The notes under the pieces are model-generated. The model saw nothing but the letters and a program-made list of their open reading frames with translations. It was not told the DNA's origin and did no database searches. The translations under genes and the position numbers were made by a program. A stretch of 64,000 bases of DNA, taken from Steroidobacter gossypii (GTDB lineage Bacteria; Pseudomonadota; Gammaproteobacteria; Steroidobacterales; Steroidobacteraceae). Position 1 is the stretch's first letter, and each line of letters begins with the position of its first letter. Shown here one piece after another: positions 33,851 to 43,762 of the stretch. The stretch spans positions 682,001-746,000 of the forward strand of contig NZ_JAEVLS010000005.1 in the NCBI RefSeq assembly GCF_016801985.1. The letters run 5' to 3'.

Positions 33851-35546
33851 AGTACACGTACAGCCCGACCACCAGGGTCAGGATGAGGGTGGCCAGGACC
33901 TTGTTGCCGGTATCCCAGCTGCGGCTGATCTCTTCGCCATGCAGCTCGCGGATAGAGCCGTAAGTCAGGCCTTTGATCTGCGCTTCCTGCGGCGGCGGGC
34001 TGGTGAGCGAGCCGACGATCATCAAAATCGCGCTCAGCACGAACAGAATGCCGGTGGCATACAGGAAGTTGAAATCGCCGATGGCGGCGAGCCACGCCGG
34101 GTCCGCGATCTTGTTGGCGCCAAAGAATGCCTGGCAGGTGAGCTTGAACATGCCGAGCACGAAGCCGCCGCCGAGCGCCCACACTGCGCCGCGCCCGTTC
34201 AAGCGTTTCCAGAACAGCCCAAGCAGAAACACCGCGGTGATCGGCGGCGCGAGATAGCCCTGCACGCTCTGCAGATACTGATACAAGCCGCCGCCGGAGA
34301 TGACCTTCATCACCGGAATCCACAAGATGCCAAGCACCACCACCACGGTCGTGGCGATACGGCCGACCGTCAACAGATGCCTCTCCGACTGGCCGGGCCG
34401 CAGCTTTTCGTAGATGTCGACCGTGAACAGCGAAGCGCTGGAATTGAACAGCGACGCCAGCGAGCTCATCAACGCCGCAAGCAGGCAGGCGACGATCAGC
34501 CCGCGCACCCCGGAGGGAAGCAACGTGGTCACAAGCGTCGGGAACACGGTGTCGCCGTCGATGACCGACACGCCATCGACCATCTTCATCGGCAGCTGCA
34601 ACAGTCCCTTCTGATGTAACGCCCAGCCGATCATGCCGGGCACCAGGAAGATCAGCACCGGCCAGACTTTCAGCAGGCCGCCGAACAATGCGCCACGCCG
34701 CGCCGACTGCAGATCCTTCGCGGACAGTGCACGCTGCACGATGTATTGATCGGTGCACCAGTACCAGATGCCGATGATGGGCGAGGCAATCAACACGCCC
34801 AGCCACGGGAAATCCGGATCGCTCAACGGGCGCCACAACGCGAACTGCGTGGCGTTGCTGCTGGCTGCGCTCACCAATTCGCTCCAGCCCGCGCCGACAC
34901 CGGCGCCGTCGCCGAGCTTCATGAGCCCGGTCCAGGTGATGACGAACGAGCCAAACAGAATGATCACCGCCTGCGGCGTCGCTGTCGCCATGATGGCTCG
35001 CATGCCGCCGAAGACCGTGTAGATGCCGGTGAGGATCACGGTGGTGAACGCGCCGACCCAGAAAGCGTTGTCGCGTGAGCCGAAGGTGTCCGGCAGCAGC
35101 GCCTGGAACACGATCGCGCCGGCGAACACCGTGACGCTCACCTTGGTGAACACATACGCAACCAGTGACACCACCGAGAGAATGGTGCGCGCCCGCGCGT
35201 TGAAGCGGCGCTCGAGAAACTCCGGAATCGTCTGCACGCCCGACTTGTAATAGAACGGCACGAAAAAGCCGGCGAGCAGGATCAGCACCCAGGCGTGCAA
35301 TTCCCAGTGCGCCATGGCCATGCCGGTCGAGGCGCCCTGCCCGGCCAGTCCGACGATGTGTTCGGAGCCGATGTTGGAAGTGAAGATCGAGGCGCCGATG
35401 GTGATGAAACCGGCGTTGCGCCCGGCCAGGAAGTAATCGACGGCGTCCTTCTGATGTCGGCCATACCACCACGCCAGTACACCGATGACGGTGAAATACA
35501 GCGCGATGACGACCCAGTCCAACCCGGTCAGATATGAATTTTGCAC
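33831..35546 (-). CDS. Sodium:sugar symporter (SSS/SGLT family)
   Basis: The 571-residue protein has about 14 membrane helices and the SSS signature near residues 45-75 (GRNAGFITIGASIFTSNIGSEH, then GLAGQGAS), as in Na/galactose cotransporters of the SglT type. It should import a monosaccharide such as L-arabinose with Na. A GTG start at 35546 follows AGGGGTG. Divergent from the oxidative pathway operon, it provides a second uptake route beside the ABC importer. Confidence 0.93.
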   Translation of the reverse strand: MQNSYLTGLDWVVIALYFTVIGVLAWWYGRHQKDAVDYFLAGRNAGFITIGASIFTSNIGSEHIVGLAGQGASTGMAMAHWELHAWVLILLAGFFVPFYYKSGVQTIPEFLERRFNARARTILSVVSLVAYVFTKVSVTVFAGAIVFQALLPDTFGSRDNAFWVGAFTTVILTGIYTVFGGMRAIMATATPQAVIILFGSFVITWTGLMKLGDGAGVGAGWSELVSAASSNATQFALWRPLSDPDFPWLGVLIASPIIGIWYWCTDQYIVQRALSAKDLQSARRGALFGGLLKVWPVLIFLVPGMIGWALHQKGLLQLPMKMVDGVSVIDGDTVFPTLVTTLLPSGVRGLIVACLLAALMSSLASLFNSSASLFTVDIYEKLRPGQSERHLLTVGRIATTVVVVLGILWIPVMKVISGGGLYQYLQSVQGYLAPPITAVFLLGLFWKRLNGRGAVWALGGGFVLGMFKLTCQAFFGANKIADPAWLAAIGDFNFLYATGILFVLSAILMIVGSLTSPPPQEAQIKGLTYGSIRELHGEEISRSWDTGNKVLATLILTLVVGLYVYFSFWLS

Positions 35547-35771
35547 CTATGCACCCCTGCTGTTGTTGAGCGGCCTTGTTCGATGTTGGCGCGAGTGAGT
35601 TAATGCCACGGCGGCGCGGCCCCCTGCCACGCCCGCAACGGCAACCATCGTCATTTCCCCGCCCGCGACCGCAAGGCCACAGCTGGGGAAGCGCCCATGG
35701 TAACGCTACCTTAAACTCAAGACAGTCCCAGCCGAGCTACGGCGATTGCCCGCCACGGTGCAACTGGGATA

Positions 35772-35786
35772 TTGTCTGAGTATATC
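35772..35786 (+). promoter_or_regulatory. Candidate operator/promoter of the arabinose oxidation operon
   Basis: TTGTCTGAGTATATC at 35772-35786 lies 32-46 bases before the dehydrogenase start at 35818. Its first 12 bases (TTGTCTGAGTAT) are identical to those in front of the galM operon (45039-45028, minus strand) and nearly so before GH43. TATATC (35781-35786) could be the -10 hexamer, so a bound repressor would cover the promoter. Confidence 0.55.
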
Positions 35787-35817
35787 AACGGTAAAAAGTT
35801 TACGCGGAGAATCTCCC

Positions 35818-37392
35818 ATGCCTCTGACCGGTCAGCTATTCATAGGTCGCGAACGCGTCGCGACCGCCCAAAGCTTTCGCGCATACAACCCCACCACGGC
35901 GACGCATCTGGAGCCGGCATTCAGCTCGGCCGGCGCGGCCGAAGTAGAGCGCGCCTGCCAACTGGCCAGCGAAGCTTTCGATCAGTACCGCGCTCTGGAC
36001 AGCGAAACCCGCGCCAAATTCCTCGAGACTATCGCGGATCGCATCATGGCGCTGGGCGACGAACTGCTCGAGCGTGGCCATGCGGAGTCCGGTCTGCCGG
36101 TCGCGCGCCTCACCAACGAGCGCGGCCGCACTGTCGGTCAGCTGCGTCTGTTCGCCGATGAGCTGCGCAAAGGCGGCTGGCAGGGCGTGCGCATCGATCC
36201 GGCGATGCCGGATCGCAAGCCGATGCCGCGCGCGGACCTGCGCCAGCGCAAGATTCCGCTCGGCCCTGTGGTGGTGTTCGGCGCCAGCAACTTCCCGCTC
36301 GCATTCTCCGTCGCCGGTGGCGATACCGCTTCTGCGCTGGCGGCCGGCTGTCCTGTGATCGTCAAAGGTCACTCGGCGCATCCGGGCACCAGCGAGCTGG
36401 TGGCGTCGGCCATCGTCGAAGCCGTCGCTCAGTGCGGCTTGCATCCGGGGGTGTTCTCGCTGTTGAACGGCGACAAGCGCGACCTGGGCGCGGGCCTCGT
36501 TGCCGATCCTCGCATCAAGGCCGTGGGCTTCACTGGCTCGCGCGGTGGTGGCACGGCGCTGATGAAGATCGCGCAGTCCCGGCCCGAGCCGATTCCGGTG
36601 TACGCCGAGATGAGCAGCATCAATCCGGTGCTGTTGATGCCCGGTGCGCTCGCCGCTCGCGCCGAAGCGCTTGGCAAGGAATTCGTCGCCTCGCTCACGA
36701 TGGGCGCCGGGCAGTTCTGCACCAACCCTGGCCTGGTGTTCGCGCTCGAAGGCCCGCACGTCGAAACGTTCATCGCCTCTGCCAGCGCCGCTCTCGGCGG
36801 CTCGCCGCCGCAGGTGATGCTCACCGCGGGCATCTATGACGCGTATCAGAAAGGCGTGGATCGCCTCGCCGCCAACAAGTCGGTGAAGACCATCGCGCGC
36901 GGGGCTGACGCTCCGGGCAAGAACTGCGGCCGTGGCGCGCTGTTCTCGGTCAACGCAAAAGAACTGCACCCGGAGATCATGGAAGAAGTCTTCGGCGCCT
37001 CGTCGGTCCTCGTTCGCTGCGCGAACGAGTCGGAGCTGATCGACGCGCTGGAAAAGATCGAAGGTCAGCTCACCGCGACACTGCATGTCACCGAAGAAGA
37101 CTACGCGCTGGCGGCGAGCATCATGCCCACGCTGGAGCGCAAGGTCGGTCGCATTCTCGCCAACGGCTGGCCCACCGGCGTGGAGGTTTGTCACGCCATG
37201 GTTCACGGCGGCCCGTACCCGTCGACCTCGGACGGTCGCACCACTTCGGTGGGCACGCTTGCGATCGAACGTTTCCTGCGTCCGGTGTGCTACCAGGACA
37301 TCCCTGACGCGTTGCTGCCGCACGTGTTGCGACGGGGCAATCAATCTTCCCTGCCGCATCGACTCGACGGCGTCTACAAGACCGGAGCTTAA
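35818..37392 (+). CDS. Alpha-ketoglutaric semialdehyde dehydrogenase
   Basis: The 524-residue protein is an NADP-type aldehyde dehydrogenase of the 2,5-dioxovalerate class: oxyanion Asn158 in FGASNFP, general base Glu264 in YAEMSSINP and nucleophile Cys301 in GAGQFCTNPG. Length and these blocks fit KGSA dehydrogenases. It oxidises 2-oxoglutarate semialdehyde to 2-oxoglutarate, the final step of L-arabinose oxidation. It is first of a four-gene operon, and its stop overlaps the next start (TAATG). The ATG at 35818 is the family start. Confidence 0.94.
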   Translation: MPLTGQLFIGRERVATAQSFRAYNPTTATHLEPAFSSAGAAEVERACQLASEAFDQYRALDSETRAKFLETIADRIMALGDELLERGHAESGLPVARLTNERGRTVGQLRLFADELRKGGWQGVRIDPAMPDRKPMPRADLRQRKIPLGPVVVFGASNFPLAFSVAGGDTASALAAGCPVIVKGHSAHPGTSELVASAIVEAVAQCGLHPGVFSLLNGDKRDLGAGLVADPRIKAVGFTGSRGGGTALMKIAQSRPEPIPVYAEMSSINPVLLMPGALAARAEALGKEFVASLTMGAGQFCTNPGLVFALEGPHVETFIASASAALGGSPPQVMLTAGIYDAYQKGVDRLAANKSVKTIARGADAPGKNCGRGALFSVNAKELHPEIMEEVFGASSVLVRCANESELIDALEKIEGQLTATLHVTEEDYALAASIMPTLERKVGRILANGWPTGVEVCHAMVHGGPYPSTSDGRTTSVGTLAIERFLRPVCYQDIPDALLPHVLRRGNQSSLPHRLDGVYKTGA

Positions 37393-38387
37393 TGATGAGT
37401 TTGCGTTTGATACAGGTGCGCGCTGCAGACGGACAGCGCGGTGTCGCCGCCATCGGTGACGACGGCGTCGCTCGGAAAGTGAAAGGTTTCGCCAGCACGT
37501 ACGAGCTGGCGCAGGCCGCACTGAAGAATGGCGCGACGTTGGCCGCCACCGTGGCCGCGAACCTTGCCGACGAACGTTTGGATCTGGCGGAGCTGCAGGC
37601 GTCCAAGCGCCTGCTTGCTCCCATCGATCACGCGGACCCGGCACACCTGTATCTGACGGGCACTGGCCTGACGCATCTCGGCTCGGCCGAAGGTCGCGAC
37701 AAGATGCACAAGGCTGCCGCCGGCGGCACGCTCACCGATTCCATGCGGATGTTCAACATGGGCCTGGAAGGCGGCAAACCCGCCGCCGGCCAGGTCGGTG
37801 TGCAACCCGAATGGTTCTATAAGGGCGACGGCTCCTGCGTCGTCGGCACGGGCGAGGCTCTGCCCTCGCCCGACTTCGCACTTGACGGCAGCGAAGAGCC
37901 GGAGATCGCCGGCATTTATCTCATCGACGCCGCGGGCAATCCGCGGCGGCTCGGCTTCTGCCTCGCCAATGAGTTCTCGGATCACATCACCGAGCGTGGC
38001 AACTATCTGTGGCTGGCGCATTCGAAGCTGCGTCATGCGGCGCTCGGCGCCGAACTGCTGGTGGGCGACCTGCCGGCCGACGTGCGCGGCATGAGTCGAG
38101 TCATTCGCGATGGCAAGACGCTGTGGGAAAAGCCGTTCCTCACCGGCGAAGCCAACATGTCGCACACCATCGCGAACCTCGAGCATCATCATTTCAAATA
38201 CGGCTTGTTCCGCCGGCCGGGCGACGTGCACGTGCATTTCTACGGCACCGCCACGTTGTCTTTCTCGGAAGGCATCCAGACACGTGAGGGCGACGTGTTC
38301 GAGATCCACGCGCCGCCGTTCAGCCTGCCGTTGCGCAATTCTCTGCAGCGTGTGGAGTCGCCGGCTGCAGGCGTGAAGGCGCTGTAA
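37392..38387 (+). CDS. AraD1/GguC-like FAH-family protein
   Basis: The 331-residue protein has the C-terminal fumarylacetoacetate hydrolase fold, with metal-binding acidic residues in DGSEEPEIAGIYL and LANEFSDH, and FLTGEANMSHTIANLEHHHF. It matches the AraD1/GguC group found in sugar acid operons. In this pathway the missing step is conversion of L-2-keto-3-deoxyarabinonate to 2-oxoglutarate semialdehyde, which in Azospirillum is done by a DHDPS-family enzyme; no such gene is present here, so this protein probably fills it. That assignment is inferred from context. A second ATG lies one codon in. Confidence 0.85.
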   Translation: MMSLRLIQVRAADGQRGVAAIGDDGVARKVKGFASTYELAQAALKNGATLAATVAANLADERLDLAELQASKRLLAPIDHADPAHLYLTGTGLTHLGSAEGRDKMHKAAAGGTLTDSMRMFNMGLEGGKPAAGQVGVQPEWFYKGDGSCVVGTGEALPSPDFALDGSEEPEIAGIYLIDAAGNPRRLGFCLANEFSDHITERGNYLWLAHSKLRHAALGAELLVGDLPADVRGMSRVIRDGKTLWEKPFLTGEANMSHTIANLEHHHFKYGLFRRPGDVHVHFYGTATLSFSEGIQTREGDVFEIHAPPFSLPLRNSLQRVESPAAGVKAL

Positions 38388-38390
38388 CTC

Positions 38391-39317
38391 ATGAGCCCGA
38401 TCAAACTGGCCATCGTCGGCTTGGGCAAGATCGCGCGCGATCAACATCTGCCCTCGCTGGCCGCCAACCCCAACTATCAGCTGGTGGCCGTCGCCAGTCC
38501 GAACAACAAGCTCGATGGCGTGCCCAGCTATCCCGACATCGAAACCCTGTTGCGCGAGCAGCCGGGCATCGAAGCGGTTTCGCTGTGTACGACGCCGCAG
38601 GTTCGATATGACATCGCACGCTATGCGCTGGAACAAAACCGGCACGTGATGCTGGAGAAGCCGCCGGGCGCGACCCTGAATGAAGTGGCGGCCTTGATGG
38701 ACCTGGCGCAGCAGCGTCAGCTTGCATTGTTTGCAACGTGGCATTCGCGTGAAGCCGCGGCAGTCGAGCCGGCGCGCGATTGGCTGGTTGGACGCACGAT
38801 TCGCAAGGTGCAAGTGACGTGGAAAGAAGATGTGCGCGTGTGGCATCCGGGGCAGGCCTGGATCTGGCGCGCCGGCGGGCTCGGTGTGTTCGATCCCGGC
38901 ATCAACGCGCTTTCCATCATCACGCGCATCCTGCCGCAGCCCGTGGTGCTCAAGGACGCCGAGCTGTTCTTCCCCTCCAATTGTGAAACGCCGATTGCGG
39001 CTCAGCTGAGCCTGCAAGGTCCGGGCGGACTGCCGGTGCGCGCGGACTTCGATTTCCGCCAGACCGGCCCGCAGAGCTGGGACATCGACATCGACACCGA
39101 CGACGGTCATCTGCGGCTCGCCAAGGGCGGCTCGGAAATGTTCGTCGACGGCAAGCCGACGGTCCAGGCGCCGGATCGCGAGTACGCCAACCTGTACGCG
39201 CGTTTCGCACCGCTGGTTCGCGAGCGTCGCATGGACGTCGATCTCGCAGCATTCCGTCTGGTCGCCGACGCTTTCATGTGCGGCCGACGCTCCATGGTCG
39301 ATCCCTTCATCGAATAG
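38391..39317 (+). CDS. Gfo/Idh/MocA sugar 1-dehydrogenase (L-arabinose/galactose)
   Basis: The 308-residue protein starts with a Rossmann NAD(P) loop ([20 protein letters not shown]) and has the [11 protein letters not shown] block with the catalytic Lys. The [30 protein letters not shown] segment is typical of galactose/L-arabinose 1-dehydrogenases. It oxidises L-arabinose to L-arabinono-lactone, the entry step. Third in the operon, 3 bases after AraD1. Confidence 0.93.
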   Translation: MSPIKLAIVGLGKIARDQHLPSLAANPNYQLVAVASPNNKLDGVPSYPDIETLLREQPGIEAVSLCTTPQVRYDIARYALEQNRHVMLEKPPGATLNEVAALMDLAQQRQLALFATWHSREAAAVEPARDWLVGRTIRKVQVTWKEDVRVWHPGQAWIWRAGGLGVFDPGINALSIITRILPQPVVLKDAELFFPSNCETPIAAQLSLQGPGGLPVRADFDFRQTGPQSWDIDIDTDDGHLRLAKGGSEMFVDGKPTVQAPDREYANLYARFAPLVRERRMDVDLAAFRLVADAFMCGRRSMVDPFIE

Positions 39318-39328
39318 AGGACAACAAG

Positions 39329-40897
39329 ATGCCGATTTTCAAGGGGGCTTTACGCCTGACCGCCGCGTTCGGTCTGGCGACGCTCGGTTTGGTTCCTTTT
39401 GCCGCGGGCGCGGCCGAATCGGTCGCGGTTTCCGTGACCATCCAGGCCGACAAGCCTGGCGCGAAGATCGATAGAAACATTTACGGCCAGTTCGCCGAGC
39501 ACCTCGGCCACGGCATCTACGAAGGCATCTGGGTCGGCGAAGACTCCTCGATTCCCAACACTCGCGGCTATCGCAACGACGTGGTCGCAGCGCTGAAGAA
39601 GTTGAAAGTGCCGGTGGTGCGCTGGCCCGGCGGCTGCTTCGCCGACGAATACCACTGGCGCGACGGCATCGGCCCGCGCGACAAGCGGCCGACCAAAGTG
39701 AATACGCACTGGGGCTACGTGGAAGAGCCGAACTCGTTCGGCACGCACGAGTTCCTGGACTTCGCCGAATTGATCGGGGCGGACGCTTATGTGTCCGGCA
39801 ACGTCGGCTCGGGCACTCCGCAGGAGATGGCGGATTGGGTCGAATACATCACCTCCGACACCAACTCGACGCTGGTCCAGGAACGTCGCAAGAACGGTCG
39901 TGAGAAGCCTTGGAAGCTGCCCTACTTCGGCGTGGGCAACGAGACCTGGGGCTGCGGCGGCAACATGCGGCCGGAGTTCTTCGCCGACCTGTACAAACAG
40001 TTCCAGACCTTCGTCAAGGCGCCGCGCGACAACCGCCCCTTGAAAATCGCTAGCGGCGCGAACGTGGATGACTATCACTGGACCGAAGTGATGATGTCGC
40101 AGGCGGTCAAGCACATGAATGCTTACTCGCTGCACTACTACACCTTCCCCGGCCGCTGGGAGAACAAGGGCCCGTCCATCGGCTTCACGGAAGATCAGTG
40201 GGCCTCCACTCTCAGCCATGCGCTGCGCATGGACGAGCTGGTGACCAAGCATTCGGCCATCATGGACAAGTACGACCCGGACAAGAAGGTCGGACTGTAC
40301 GTCGACGAATGGGGCACCTGGTACGACCCGGAGCCGGGCCGCAATCCTGGCTTCCTGTATCAGCAGAACACGCTGCGCGACGCATTGGTCGCTTCACTGA
40401 CCCTGGACATTTTTCATCGGCACGCCGATCGCGTGAAAATGGCGAACATCGCGCAGATGGTGAACGTGCTGCAGGCGATGATCCTCACCGACAAGGAGAA
40501 GATGGCGCTCACGCCGACGTATCACGTGTTCGAGATGTACATCCCGTTCCAGGATGCGACGTCGCTGCCGGCCGATGTGAAGGCGCCCACATATCAGCGT
40601 GGCGAATTCTCTTTGCCTCAGGTGTCTGTGTCCGCTGCGCGTGACGCGTCCGGCAAGCTGCACATCGCTTTCACCAACGTCGACCCGAATCGGGGCGCTG
40701 CCGTTTCGACCAAGATCAATGGTGCGGCTTTCAAGTCCGCGACCGGCCGCATTCTCACCGCGTCCGCGCTTGATGCTCGCAACACAGTCGATAAGCCGGA
40801 GGCTGTGAAGCCGGCGCCGTTCAAGGCTTCGAAGAAAGGCAACGAACTGCGTGTCGATCTTCCGCCGAAGTCGGTAGTAGTTGTGGCGGTGGAATAA
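39329..40897 (+). CDS. Secreted GH51 alpha-L-arabinofuranosidase
   Basis: The 522-residue protein has a signal peptide (cleavage after about residue 28, AAGAAES) and the GH51 barrel: acid/base Glu205 in [11 protein letters not shown] and nucleophile Glu327 in [10 protein letters not shown]. It should remove arabinose side chains in the periplasm or outside, unlike the cytoplasmic GH51 at 26045. A GAGGAC site precedes the ATG at 39329. It is last in the dehydrogenase operon, and a strong hairpin follows at 40909-40937. Confidence 0.95.
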   Translation: MPIFKGALRLTAAFGLATLGLVPFAAGAAESVAVSVTIQADKPGAKIDRNIYGQFAEHLGHGIYEGIWVGEDSSIPNTRGYRNDVVAALKKLKVPVVRWPGGCFADEYHWRDGIGPRDKRPTKVNTHWGYVEEPNSFGTHEFLDFAELIGADAYVSGNVGSGTPQEMADWVEYITSDTNSTLVQERRKNGREKPWKLPYFGVGNETWGCGGNMRPEFFADLYKQFQTFVKAPRDNRPLKIASGANVDDYHWTEVMMSQAVKHMNAYSLHYYTFPGRWENKGPSIGFTEDQWASTLSHALRMDELVTKHSAIMDKYDPDKKVGLYVDEWGTWYDPEPGRNPGFLYQQNTLRDALVASLTLDIFHRHADRVKMANIAQMVNVLQAMILTDKEKMALTPTYHVFEMYIPFQDATSLPADVKAPTYQRGEFSLPQVSVSAARDASGKLHIAFTNVDPNRGAAVSTKINGAAFKSATGRILTASALDARNTVDKPEAVKPAPFKASKKGNELRVDLPPKSVVVVAVE

Positions 40898-40908
40898 GAA
40901 GTTGCTTT

Positions 40909-40937
40909 ACCGGTGGCGGCGTAACGCCGCCACCGGT
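40909..40937. terminator. Strong bidirectional hairpin terminator
   Basis: ACCGGTGGCGGCG (40909-40921) and CGCCGCCACCGGT (40925-40937) make a perfect 13-bp stem with a 3-base loop. It lies between convergent operons ending at 40897 and 40995. No T run follows, but the stem is very stable. Confidence 0.7.
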
Positions 40938-40994
40938 GATGGGAAACGAGTTCGCCGCCTGCTCAGAAAAGAAACGAGCTCGAACTGGCGGCCC

Positions 40995-41867
40995 TCAGCC
41001 GGCAAATGAACCCGGCGGCAAACCTCGCACGCCGCCGGCATCGACTTCGAACAAAGCGCCAGCGTAACGCTCCTTGTCCCGATCCAATCCCTTCGCCGCC
41101 GAAGTCACGAACAAACGATCCAGCTCCGGCCCGGCAAACGTCATGCTGGTAATGCGCGGCGCAGGCAGGCGAATCTCGCGATCGAGCTTCGCATCCGGCG
41201 ACCACCGACTCACACGCGCCCCATCCCAGTGGGCGATCCAGATGAAGCCTTCCGAATCGACCGTCATGCCATCCGGGTTGCCCATCTCGTCAGTGAACTT
41301 CAGCCACACCCGTTTGTTGCTGAGCTCACCTTCCGGCGACAGATCGAAACGATAGATGGTCTTGAGCCCCGTATCGGTGTGATACATCGCATCCTGCGTG
41401 AGACTGAACGTCGGCCCGTTCGTCACCTTGTAGCCTTCATCGACGCGACGCACGCTCAAATCCGGCCGCAGGCAATACAAGGAACCTCGCGTCTCGACGA
41501 TGTCCGCGTCCATGGTCCCCGCCCAGATGCGGCCGTGCCGATCCGCCTTGGCGTCGTTCAAGCGATTGCCCGGAAACTCCGGCTCCGGATCGACGATCGG
41601 ACGCAGCGCGAACGGCTCCAGTTCCAGCTCGTAGAAGCCGCTCTGCAAGCCCGCGATGAACCCCGGCTTGTTGCTCCGCTCGATCACCCAGCCAATGCGC
41701 TCCGGCATGGCCCAGCTCTGCACGCTGTGGTCGGCGAGCGAATAGCGATAGACGAACTTCGAAAGAATGTCGACCCAGAAAATGGCGTTGTGCCGGGCAG
41801 ACCAGAGCGGACCCTCACCCAGTTCGTCTCGCTGTTCGCGAGCAATCACTCGCCATGATTCGGCCAT
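40995..41867 (-). CDS. SMP-30/gluconolactonase-type L-arabinonolactonase
   Basis: The 290-residue protein is a six-bladed SMP-30 propeller. The metal-binding Glu18 is in GEGPLW, and NRLNDAKADRHGRIWAGTM, TNGPTFS and GNPDGMTVD carry the other ligand and substrate residues. It hydrolyses L-arabinono-lactone to L-arabinonate in the cytoplasm. It is the last gene of the galM-dehydratase operon and is preceded by a 12-bp hairpin. Confidence 0.93.
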   Translation of the reverse strand: MAESWRVIAREQRDELGEGPLWSARHNAIFWVDILSKFVYRYSLADHSVQSWAMPERIGWVIERSNKPGFIAGLQSGFYELELEPFALRPIVDPEPEFPGNRLNDAKADRHGRIWAGTMDADIVETRGSLYCLRPDLSVRRVDEGYKVTNGPTFSLTQDAMYHTDTGLKTIYRFDLSPEGELSNKRVWLKFTDEMGNPDGMTVDSEGFIWIAHWDGARVSRWSPDAKLDREIRLPAPRITSMTFAGPELDRLFVTSAAKGLDRDKERYAGALFEVDAGGVRGLPPGSFAG

Positions 41868-41892
41868 TGGAAACCTCGCTACAAATGGACAA

Positions 41893-41921
41893 CTCCCGCG
41901 CGAGCCAGTCTCGCGCGGGAG
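41893..41921. repeat. Intercistronic hairpin between dehydratase and lactonase genes
   Basis: CTCCCGCGCGAG (41893-41904) and CTCGCGCGGGAG (41910-41921) form a perfect 12-bp stem with a CCAGT loop inside the 69-base gap of one operon. It may terminate part of the transcripts or protect the upstream mRNA end, lowering lactonase relative to dehydratase expression. Confidence 0.6.
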
Positions 41922-41936
41922 CAGGCGGACCGAGAA

Positions 41937-43748
41937 TCAGTGATTATGCCGCGGCACGCCCTTGGTTTGGGCCAGCCGCTGGTATTTGACCGCCGATTCG
42001 AGCACCGCCCCGGTATCCGCCTGCCCGACGTCGGCGCGCTGCAACTCCTGCCAGGGCGTCTGGCTCGGCGGGATCGGAAAGCCACCTGCCTGTTTGAGCG
42101 CCTCGCGACGCCGCTCGAGCTCTTCGTCGCTGATCAGAATGTTCGCTTCGCCCTTGCGCAGGTCGATGCGCACGCGGTCGCCCGTCTTGAGCAGCGCCAG
42201 ACCGCCGCCCACCGCGGCTTCGGGCGATGCATTGAGAATCGACGGCGATCCCGAGGTGCCGGACTGGCGTCCATCGCCGATGCACGGCAGGTTGTGAATG
42301 CCGGCTTTGATCAGGTTCACCGGCGGCCGCATGTTCACCACTTCCGCCGCACCGGGATACCCGATGGGCCCCGTGCCTCGCATGAACAGCAAAGTATGCT
42401 CGTCGATCTGCAGCGCTGGATCGTCGATGCGCGCGTGATAGTCCTCCGGACCGTCGAACACCACCGCGCGACCTTCGAACGCCTCGGGATCCTTGGGATT
42501 GGAAAGATAGCGCGCGCGGAATTCATCCGAGATCACGCTCGTCTTCATGATGGCCGAGTCGAACAAGTTCCCGCGCAGCACCGAGAAGCCGGCGCGCGGC
42601 TTCATCGGCTGATCGAACGGCTTGATGACATTGGTGTCGAGAATGCTCGCCCCACGGCAGTTCTCGCCAAGGGTCTTGCCGTTCACGGTCAGCGTGGACT
42701 CATGGATCAAACCCTGCCTCATCAGCTCGGCCACCACCGCCGGCACACCGCCGGCGCGATAGTAATCCTCGCCGAGATATTCGCCGGCGGGCTGCAGGTT
42801 CACGAGCAACGGAATATCCAATCCGTATTGCTGCCAGTCGTCCACCGTCAGCTCCACACCGATATGCCGCGCCAAGGCGTTCAAATGAATGGGCGCATTG
42901 GTCGAACCGCCGATGGCCGAGTTCACGCGGATGGCGTTGATGAAAGCTTCACGCGTGAGGATGTCCGACGGCTTGCGATCCGCCCATACCATTTCAACAA
43001 TCTGCTTGCCGGTGAGATAAGCACATTCCTGGCGGTCGCGCAGCGGCGCGGGAATCGCGGCCGAGCCGGGCAATGACATGCCCAGCGCTTCGGTAAGGCT
43101 GTTCATGGTGGTCGCCGTGCCCATGGTGTTGCAATAACCCGTGGACGGCGCGGACGACGCGACCAGCTTGATGAAACCCTGATAGTCGATTTCACCCGCG
43201 GCCAGCAGCTCGCGCGCGCGCCAGACGATGGTGCCCGACCCCGTGCGCACACCCTTGTACCAACCGTTGAGCATGGGACCGACCGACAGGGCGATGGCAG
43301 GCATGTTCACCGTCGCCGCCGCCATCAAACACGCCGGGGTGGTTTTGTCACAGCCGACCGTCAACACCACACCGTCCAGCGGATAGCCGAACAACACTTC
43401 CACCAGGCCGAGATACGCCAGATTGCGATCCAGCCCGGCGGTCGGCCGCTTGCCGGTCTCCTGAATCGGGTGCACCGGGAATTCCAGCACGATGCCGCCG
43501 GCTTCACGGATGCCTTCGCGCACGCGCTCGGCCAGCACGAGGTGATGTCGATTGCAGGGCGACAGATCGCTGCCGGTTTGCGCGATGCCGATGATGGGCT
43601 TGCCCGACTGCAGCTCCTGCAGCGACAGCCCGAAGTTCATGTAGCGCTCCAGGTAGAGCGCCGTCATGTCCGCATTGGCGGGATCGTCGAACCAGGCGCG
43701 CGAACGCAGGCGACGAGAGGCGGACGGATCGGAATTGGATGAGGTCAT
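41937..43748 (-). CDS. L-arabinonate dehydratase (IlvD/EDD family)
   Basis: The 603-residue protein belongs to the IlvD/EDD dehydratases. Three cysteines that can hold a [2Fe-2S] cluster are Cys65 (LSPCNRH), Cys133 (GCDKTTPAC) and Cys206 (TGYCNTMG). Their spacing equals that reported for the Rhizobium arabinonate dehydratase, and length fits too. Mg-binding residues lie in the GCDKTTP area. It converts L-arabinonate to L-2-keto-3-deoxyarabinonate. It sits in the galM-lactonase operon, 14 bases after galM. Confidence 0.94.
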   Translation of the reverse strand: MTSSNSDPSASRRLRSRAWFDDPANADMTALYLERYMNFGLSLQELQSGKPIIGIAQTGSDLSPCNRHHLVLAERVREGIREAGGIVLEFPVHPIQETGKRPTAGLDRNLAYLGLVEVLFGYPLDGVVLTVGCDKTTPACLMAAATVNMPAIALSVGPMLNGWYKGVRTGSGTIVWRARELLAAGEIDYQGFIKLVASSAPSTGYCNTMGTATTMNSLTEALGMSLPGSAAIPAPLRDRQECAYLTGKQIVEMVWADRKPSDILTREAFINAIRVNSAIGGSTNAPIHLNALARHIGVELTVDDWQQYGLDIPLLVNLQPAGEYLGEDYYRAGGVPAVVAELMRQGLIHESTLTVNGKTLGENCRGASILDTNVIKPFDQPMKPRAGFSVLRGNLFDSAIMKTSVISDEFRARYLSNPKDPEAFEGRAVVFDGPEDYHARIDDPALQIDEHTLLFMRGTGPIGYPGAAEVVNMRPPVNLIKAGIHNLPCIGDGRQSGTSGSPSILNASPEAAVGGGLALLKTGDRVRIDLRKGEANILISDEELERRREALKQAGGFPIPPSQTPWQELQRADVGQADTGAVLESAVKYQRLAQTKGVPRHNH

Positions 43749-43762
43749 GTTTCGACTTGAGG

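Noticed and set aside
33661-35472. 603-codon frame on the minus strand overlapping the symporter in another frame
   Set aside because: The symporter frame has clear membrane helices and the SSS signature, while this one is Arg-rich and without domains.
37389-39110. 573-codon minus-strand frame
   Set aside because: Antisense to the AraD1-like and dehydrogenase genes, which carry family motifs; the frame shows none.
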